From Uranotaenia lowii (Eukaryota; Arthropoda; Insecta; Diptera; Culicidae), in the NCBI RefSeq assembly GCF_029784155.1, contig NC_073692.1, positions 368,509,160-368,573,159 of the forward strand: a stretch of DNA of 64,000 bases. The letters are read 5' to 3'. Below, in pieces: positions 57,375-64,000 of the stretch. How positions within the stretch are numbered: position 1 is the stretch's first letter; every line of letters starts with the position of its first letter. A program made the translations under genes and the position numbers. A model generated the notes under the pieces. It was not told where the DNA came from. It was given only the letters and a program-made list of their open reading frames with translations, and searched no databases.

Positions 57375-57745
57375 CTGATAGTGATTATGTCGTAGTACTG
57401 ATTCTGATCCTGGTCTCAATTTTTTTTTAAAGTCTTTATTATAGAGATTTTCAGCTTGCAACTTTATCTCTTGGTCTCAATTTTGATTCTCTACCTGTTT
57501 CTTATTCAGATTCAGAACAAGAGCATTATTCACAATTCGATACGATCTTTATCTTGCTCATGAAGCTCTGATCCTAATCATCCTTATCCTGATCCCAATT
57601 TCGATTCCTACCCTCATCCTGAATCTGATTCTGTTCTTGATTATGAATCAAATCTCGATACCGATTCCAATTCTCAGTTTCTCTGACTCTCAGATCTTAA
57701 TCTTGATCTTGGTTCTTGGTCCCGATTCTATATCTTGAACCTGAT
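57375..57745 (+). repeat. Degenerate GATCCT array, second locus, left part
   Basis: GATTCTGATCCTGG-type hexamers as at 41045-42350. Continues at 60750-60920 after about 3 kb of repeat DNA. Confidence 0.75.
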
Positions 57746-57753
57746 CCATAGTG

Positions 57754-60746
57754 GCAACTCATTCGGCAAATTTAGAAAATGCGGGAAAAAACGGGATTTC
57801 AAATCCATCGGGAAAAAATCGGGAATTCCTCCAATAATCGGGAATATTTTTTCGCTGCCTTGAAATGATCCAGAAAATCTGGTAAATTTTGAATTTTACA
57901 GTCAACCTATATTCTAAAAAATTAAACTCGAAATTTCGAGTTTAATAGAACTTAAAAATTTAGTCCAGTCAGGTAGAAATAAGAAATTTTTCGCTTGGAT
58001 TTTCAGCGGTCTAAAATATGTTGACTCCTGTTGAGCTTGCATGTCCTTTTAATTTGAACGACGGAATGTCTTAGAAAAAATTCCGATCATCAACCATCAA
58101 CACATAAATAAATATTACAAGTTACATACAGTGATGCCAAATTGACATTACTTTGGTGTATGAAAAATTCGCGATGAAGTAGGTTCAGTTTACAGTTTTT
58201 TCTAATAAAATTGTTCTGCCGCATATTTCTTGAATCGTTGAATCTTTGATAAAACGGTTCAGCATAAAAAAGAACTTTCAATAAAGGCGCGTTGAGTAAC
58301 GTTGAGTTTTGGGGCTTCGAATGCTTAAATTTATGTTTGAATTCAATATTTTGAACCTTCAGTGAACTTTTTTACACAAGACATTTTCAGATGGCATTTA
58401 AAGGGAAAGCATTCCAAATTTTAGTATCATTTTGTTTGTATGGATCAAATTTACGAGAAACATACTGCAGAATTCACCTTCGTTTGTCGCTTGAATTCTC
58501 TTTTACTTTTCGCTTTGTTTTAAATAACTTTATTTTTAATCAACAATAAGCTTCAGATGGAAAATTGTCTATTTTTCTCTTGTCTATAATGCTTTGAGAA
58601 ATTTCTGTAAATTACTCAAAACGGTCCAAATTCTAATTTATTCCAAAATTCGGGAATTTTCTCATTTTGGTTGGGTTGTTTGAAATGATTTCGGAACTCG
58701 TTTTTTTGTGAAGAAAATTGGAGCCGGTCAGAGTTAGGTTTTAAAATATGAAATCATAGTTTTTCATGACAATTTCTTCACTAAACCTAGGGATCATTAC
58801 AGGGCTTTCCTGGAGAACCGAGAATCGAGAAAAAATTGGAATTTCGAATCAAAACCAGGTTCGTTTTTTTCCATACATGAACTTACTGAATTGTTCATTT
58901 AATTCATTTCATTGTGACTTTTTTTATTTCTCAGAGGCAGGGGAATATCTGGATTTAAATTCCAAAGGAAAAATACGTGAAAACGCAGGAAAAATTTCTC
59001 GAGCATAACCTATTTCTTAGTTCACGGTTATTGTGCAGGGAATTGAGAATGCCTCAGGAAAAAGTAGACTTACACATCCAGATGAAAAAATAAGTGAAAA
59101 GAATTCATTTTTTAATAATATTGCGACTTAAGAGATGTGATGTTAATTTGTAGTTAACTTCATATGCTTAACATATATCTAATAAATGGAATTATTCTAC
59201 ATTGGTCCAGAATGAATGATTTTCAAAACTCCATCAGGTGCTTTTTTTTTTTTTAAGAAAAATAATGTTATTTTGATCGAAACTTAAAAAATGAGCAGAA
59301 ATTTATCGAAAATATTTATAATGTACGTGGATAAATTTAGAAGAGTCAAACCAAAAAAAAGGAATGGAAATTCAAAATTAATTTCTGATTTATGAATCAG
59401 TAATTCAATACCAAATTCATCGTTAAGGATTGCTATTTCAAATTTCAGAAAACAGAGTGCAATAGTTTTATTCAATATGAGGACTTCAAATAAACTAACT
59501 TTCATTCGGAACTTAAACCTGAAACTTTGAAATGTATCCTCTGCATTTCAATCTGCTTATACTTTATTTTCTTTAAAATCATCAACAAATATCATAATTT
59601 TAAGTCTTATCGCATTTTCCATGGCATTTAAAAAAAATTCTTTTTGATAAAATAAAGCCCGTTTAACATTATTGTTTGTGTATTTTTAAACCGGAAAAAA
59701 AATACAAAATGTCAATTGGGAAAACCGGAAAAAATCGAGAATTTGAAAATGGAACTTGCTGGCCACCCTGGCTCAAAGCATACTTAAGAATTTTTAAATG
59801 GGTTATGACTTTTGGCCTGATAATAAAACCACTAAGACCGGAAAAATATCAATTTCTTCTTTTGTTACCCCCCTTTCGAAATTTCTTAAAAACCCGAAGG
59901 AGGAAATAAATAAAGTTTGATATATTTTATGGAAATTTTGAAAAAAATATCAAGTTAAGTTATTTTAGTAGTAAAACCTCATGCATACAAAAGTAACATG
60001 TCCATAAAAGTTGAAAAATTGCCCTTTCTAATGTATATATTTTTGTATTGGTATGTTTGCAACTTTCATAGATATTGAACAATAAAAACATGCAATTTAT
60101 AAAAGAAACAACTCAAAAAAGTACCATTAAAGTTCAAAATAGTGACTTGACACCTTCAATGAAGTTGTATACTTTAACAATTGTCACAACTCTCTCATAC
60201 CAATCTGGTCTCAAAACTCGCTTCATAAAAAGTTAAACGAATTTTTCGTTTTTTGAGGTTAGTTTTTGGAAAAAATGTCTTTAAAACATGTTTTTTCAAA
60301 AGATAGAGCTTCGACGTCTTCAACATTTTTTTTTTAAATTTGATGATCTACAGCTTTTTTGAAGACGTTATAGTGATAAAATGATAAATTCAAAAAATAG
60401 AAAAATTATCTCACTTATAGGTGAATTGATCGGGAAAAAATTACAATAAAATATCCGTATTTTAAAATGATGAAACGTTGTAGAACATATCATAAAGATA
60501 TTTTGATATTTAAGCCTTCAAAAAGCCCATGATAAGATTTTTCGAGTTTTAAACCACTGTGAGCTGGTGACAGAAGAAAAAATTTATATTTGTTCCAGCC
60601 TAATTAGAAAAAAAAGACTAAGGTTAAATCAAGCTTTTGTGATGGATTTTTTTCAGTTCATGAGAATCGTGAATTTCGTAAGTCCATGCGGAAAAAAGTC
60701 GGCAAAAATGCGGGAAATCCAAAACTGGAATTGAGTGGCCACCCTG
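57754..60746. mobile_element. hAT-like repeat block inside the GATCCT array
   Basis: Left TAGTGGCAACTC followed by GCGGGAAAAAACGGGA, right (inverted) CAGGGTGGCCACTC with GCGGGAAATCC. An internal CTGGCCACCCTG near 59770 suggests nesting of two related copies. No clean target duplication and no transposase. Confidence 0.5.
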
Positions 60747-60749
60747 CAG

Positions 60750-60920
60750 ATCTTGAGTTTTGATACTAGATTCTGATGCTGGATCCTGAATCATGGATTT
60801 TGCTCTTTTATCCTTCGATTATAACTTTTGATCCTGGATTCTGAACCTCATCGTGATATGAATTGTCATCCCAGATTCTGTTCTGATCTTTCTTCTGTTG
60901 CTTATTCTGAACCATGGATC
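60750..60920 (+). repeat. Degenerate GATCCT array, second locus, right part
   Basis: GATGCTGGATCCTGAATC-type sequence, same family as the left part at 57375-57745. Confidence 0.65.
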
Positions 60921-63030
60921 CCAATCCTAAATTGTGATTTAATCCCTTGTTTGGTGTACTTTTAATATGATTTGATTTGCTTTTGAATTTTTTATCATGC
61001 TGTTAATGGCTGTTAACGCCAATCATTTTAGCAGGTGTTACTTCGCGTTCCCTTGATTTAGAAAGTTTTGAAAGTTTAATAAGATTTAAGATGAAAATGG
61101 ATTGCATTTTGTTCTTCGGGAACCTTAAAGCAGATAACCAATTTTCGATTTCCCTCTCTAATCTACTGGCTAACAAGGGACTCAAAGTTGGATTCTATTG
61201 ACTTCCTCCTATTTGCGATAACCACTCCTGGAAGGCAATAGTATCTGGACCCAATAATTGCGCCCGGATTTACCTGTTTAAATTGAAATAAAATTGGTTT
61301 TCCTCTTTTCATCCGCGTGAATTGGTTCGTTTCCAATCGATCAACTTCTTAAAGGCGCGAGACATAATTGCATCATCGCGCCCTTCGATTGCAAGCATCC
61401 AAACTACCAGCAACAACACTTTTAGTTAGTTAGTTGGGGAAACAAAGTATCGAAGACGCTTTCGATTTTTCCTCCTCGGTAAGTGTGCTGTCAATTCAAG
61501 ACAGACAAGTCGATCGATTGTATCTAGTTGTTGTTTTTTTAGTCTAGGACAGGATTTTCCTTTCCATCAATAATAGCGGGCGCTCAGAGAGTAGAAGCTC
61601 GGCTAAGTGGCGGCAGAAGTTTCTAATTCTGTCACACCGAGGCTGATTATCGTAATTTGCTTCGAATGATCGGTGGTGGTTTTTCTTCGACTCTTTAACC
61701 GTTCCCGGTTCCAAGTAGTTAGGTTTTATGTCTCTATATTGGCAGTTGAACTAGCAAATAACAAACAACCAAGACGGTTGTGGGTACAAAGTTTCAAAAC
61801 AAGTCGCGGTTTTCCTTCCAATTCTTGTGCGCCTCGCGCGGATTAGAATGCGTTCCAATTTCTCAATGTTGGTACCGACCCGAGGCGGCCTGATGGTTTT
61901 GCATTGTGATTGAGGATTTGTGATTTTGATTCGTGATTGTTGATGCAGTCCCCCTTCGAGTCTGTCAGTCAACCACCTTCGAAGAACGGGGCACACAAAA
62001 CGGTGATGAAACTGCGGCTTTGCGTTCTTAGTAATTTTGTAGTGAGCCGCTAGTCAAAGTCACGATGATTACAGAGCGTGGGAGGTGCTGTGACATAGTT
62101 GAGGAAAGAAAAGTCAATTCTGGGTTCAGGGTTCGACTATTGTGCTTATTCGACCTCAATGTTGAGTTTGGGATTGTTTTAAAAGTTAATTTTATTTACA
62201 TTTGACTGCAATACGTTAAAAGTATGGTTGAATCAACTATATTTATAACGGTATTTACAATTGAAAGAATAAAACTATTTTGAAATTTCCAAATTAGTGC
62301 AACAAAATGCAACAACACTTACCCTTCGGCAAACATTAATTTACACCTGATCCTAATCCGGAATCCGCCTCAGAAAACATAGTCTGCTTCCATTAATTTC
62401 TCCAATAAAAGCTCGAAACCAGACCGAATAAACGACCCGATCCAGCAGCCCAGGAACGCGGGATGTTTGTACGTTGTCTATGTTTTACACACCCGGAGGG
62501 CAAATCGGTTCAACACCGGACGTGGAGCTATTTGCTTAAACTAAACTCTCCCCTAACTGAAGGCGCGTGTGTGTGGCACCTGTCGCCATGTGTGGTGGAT
62601 TTGGATTTAAATTCATTCATTCTTTCTATGCAACTCTACCAATAGATTCACATCGCATCGCATCCCGCATTCGATTGTGTTGGTTAATTAAAAAGACATT
62701 AAAAATTTAATTAAATTTTCCACTAGCTTGGGCGCGGGATCATCGATAACGTCGTGTTGCCTCGCCCGGGGAGGGAGCTTGAAAATTTATTGGTATTTAC
62801 CGGTGCTGCAGTGTCGTCTGTTTGGTAGAGTTCCGCCTTTTTCGAATTCCGATTAAAAACTTTCGAAATCATTGATGGTGCTTTGGATGTGTGGATATGT
62901 GTCCCTTAGGCTGACCGGAATTGGAAGATTTGAGCTTTACAATGACGTTTAATTAATTTCGAACTTCCGAAATGTTCTTATTTTAAAAAGTTATCAGAAT
63001 TCGAATACACGAAATCATTTTCATATGTCC
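60921..63030. other. Lower-repeat intergenic DNA, possibly regulatory
   Basis: Balanced composition from 61170 to 62960 with few transposon signatures. Sites such as GGCGCGAGACATAATTGCAT and AATTTAATTAAATTTTCC suggest enhancer-like DNA or a large intron. No convincing exon or RNA gene. Confidence 0.35.
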
Positions 63031-63034
63031 GAAA

Positions 63035-63430
63035 TAATAGAAAAACCCTTTATTTCACAGAATTTTGAGCAAATTCTCATCACAGAATCTGTGTCGTAGA
63101 ACACATAATTTTTATATTATTCACAGATTCACAGATTTATTGAATTTCGTACTATTTTTTAAGACTATTTTTTATCTATATCTCAGTGATATTGTTGGAT
63201 TTTTTCAACTTCACCTTCAAATTGGTAAAATATGTTGATATTTTTTATTGTAATTGTTATTCCTCCAGTTAACAGACAAAAAGTCCCAATTTGTCATGAT
63301 TTTTTAATGCAATTTAAGAAATTGTATTACAGAATACCATCACAGAATTTTTGTGTAAAATCGAAGAAATTCAGATTTTTTTTTGCAAAAACAGGATTTG
63401 TTTCGGCAACTTTGCGTAGAAGCGCCATTA
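63035..63430. mobile_element. MITE-like unit with CACAGAAT repeats, relative of 41155-41516
   Basis: CACAGAATTTTGAGC, CACAGAATCTGTG and TTTGTTTCGGCAACTTTG match the 41155-41516 unit. Ends not resolved. Confidence 0.5.
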
Positions 63431-64000
63431 GAAACATTTTAATAAACATTGAAAATGTAAAAGAGGGTGGAAAAATTTAAAACAATAAAAAAAACTAATA
63501 AAAAACTTGATTAAAGATTAAATTACTTGAACAATATAAATTTATAAAAACATGATGAATAAAATAAAACGAATTCGTAAACATAGGACAAAAAATAAAA
63601 ACAAAAAAGAATGAAAAAAATATTGAAAATTATTATACAACCCAAAATCATGAAAACAATAAATATTAGTCATGGAAAAAAAGTAAAAAATACATCAAAT
63701 CTATGTTAAACAAACAATTAAAAGAAAAAGAAAAACAATATAACAAAGCAAAATTTAGTAGAAAAGAGTTTGAGAAAGTTTTATTTAAAAATAGAAATAG
63801 AAAATAGGAATACATACAACCAAATTTGAAAAAGAATAAACATTCAGAATTGTATTAAGATTATTCAAAAATAAATAAATATCGGGAAAAATAACACCAA
63901 CAAACGTGGACATTATTAAACAGATGGGTAGAAAAAATTAAAAAAAATCAAAGGAAAAAATTAAAATAATACGGATGTCTTATTGTCTCTATTCCCTGAT
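63431..64000. other. Very AT-rich DNA
   Basis: A-rich low-complexity sequence. Nothing recognised. Confidence 0.6.

Overview
The window looks like nuclear DNA from a fly-like insect, most likely a mosquito (Culicidae). Reasons: AT-rich DNA with short GT-AG introns, insect-type core promoters (TATA plus TCA initiator), a metazoan histone 3' stem-loop, and a dense load of BEL/Pao, Ty3 and non-LTR retrotransposons, an ITmD37E-type mariner (a family best known from mosquitoes) and many MITEs. The species cannot be fixed from the sequence. A run of exactly 500 Ns (29654-30153) is a scaffolding gap.

Layout. 1-6850: a Ty3-type LTR retrotransposon with identical 163-bp LTRs and a GATAT target duplication. 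Its reverse transcriptase is split by a 1.9-kb inverted-repeat element (2203-4104). 6875-11342: MITEs, including a 3.36-kb inverted-repeat element with a nested MITE and minus-strand exon-like pieces, then a hAT-type MITE. 11514-20321: the gene island, with an unrecognised small membrane protein, a LYR-motif micro-protein (MIEF1-MP-like), a mitochondrial GGQ release-factor-like rescue protein 27 nt behind it, PPIL2 (U-box cyclophilin, minus strand, converging tail-to-tail), a histone H1-like protein, a 13-bp-unit repeat array and a histone H3 gene with a replication-type stem-loop. 20430-44000: gene-poor, with nested MITEs, two copies of one non-LTR family (one split by a dead ITmD37E mariner), local tandem duplications and a degenerate GATCCT array. 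44039-51415: an element with CACGGTG termini and TCCT target duplication, interrupted by a young BEL/Pao element that kept Gag-protease but lost most of Pol and carries three structured 110-bp units before its 3' LTR. 51420-64000: a 7-bp-unit array, a foldback element, a nine-copy ~145-bp repeat, another GATCCT array split by repeat DNA, and some lower-repeat DNA that may be regulatory.

Functional links. The LYR protein and the rescue factor probably share one transcript, which would tie mitochondrial assembly or translation to mitoribosome rescue. The rescue factor's poly(A) signal lies 8 bp from the PPIL2 stop codon, so the two transcripts probably overlap antisense. The H1-like and H3 genes lie 2 kb apart on either side of the 13-bp-unit array, but differ in 3'-end type: poly(A) signal versus stem-loop. 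Most of the remaining window is transposon biology, and several elements can be ordered in time by nesting.
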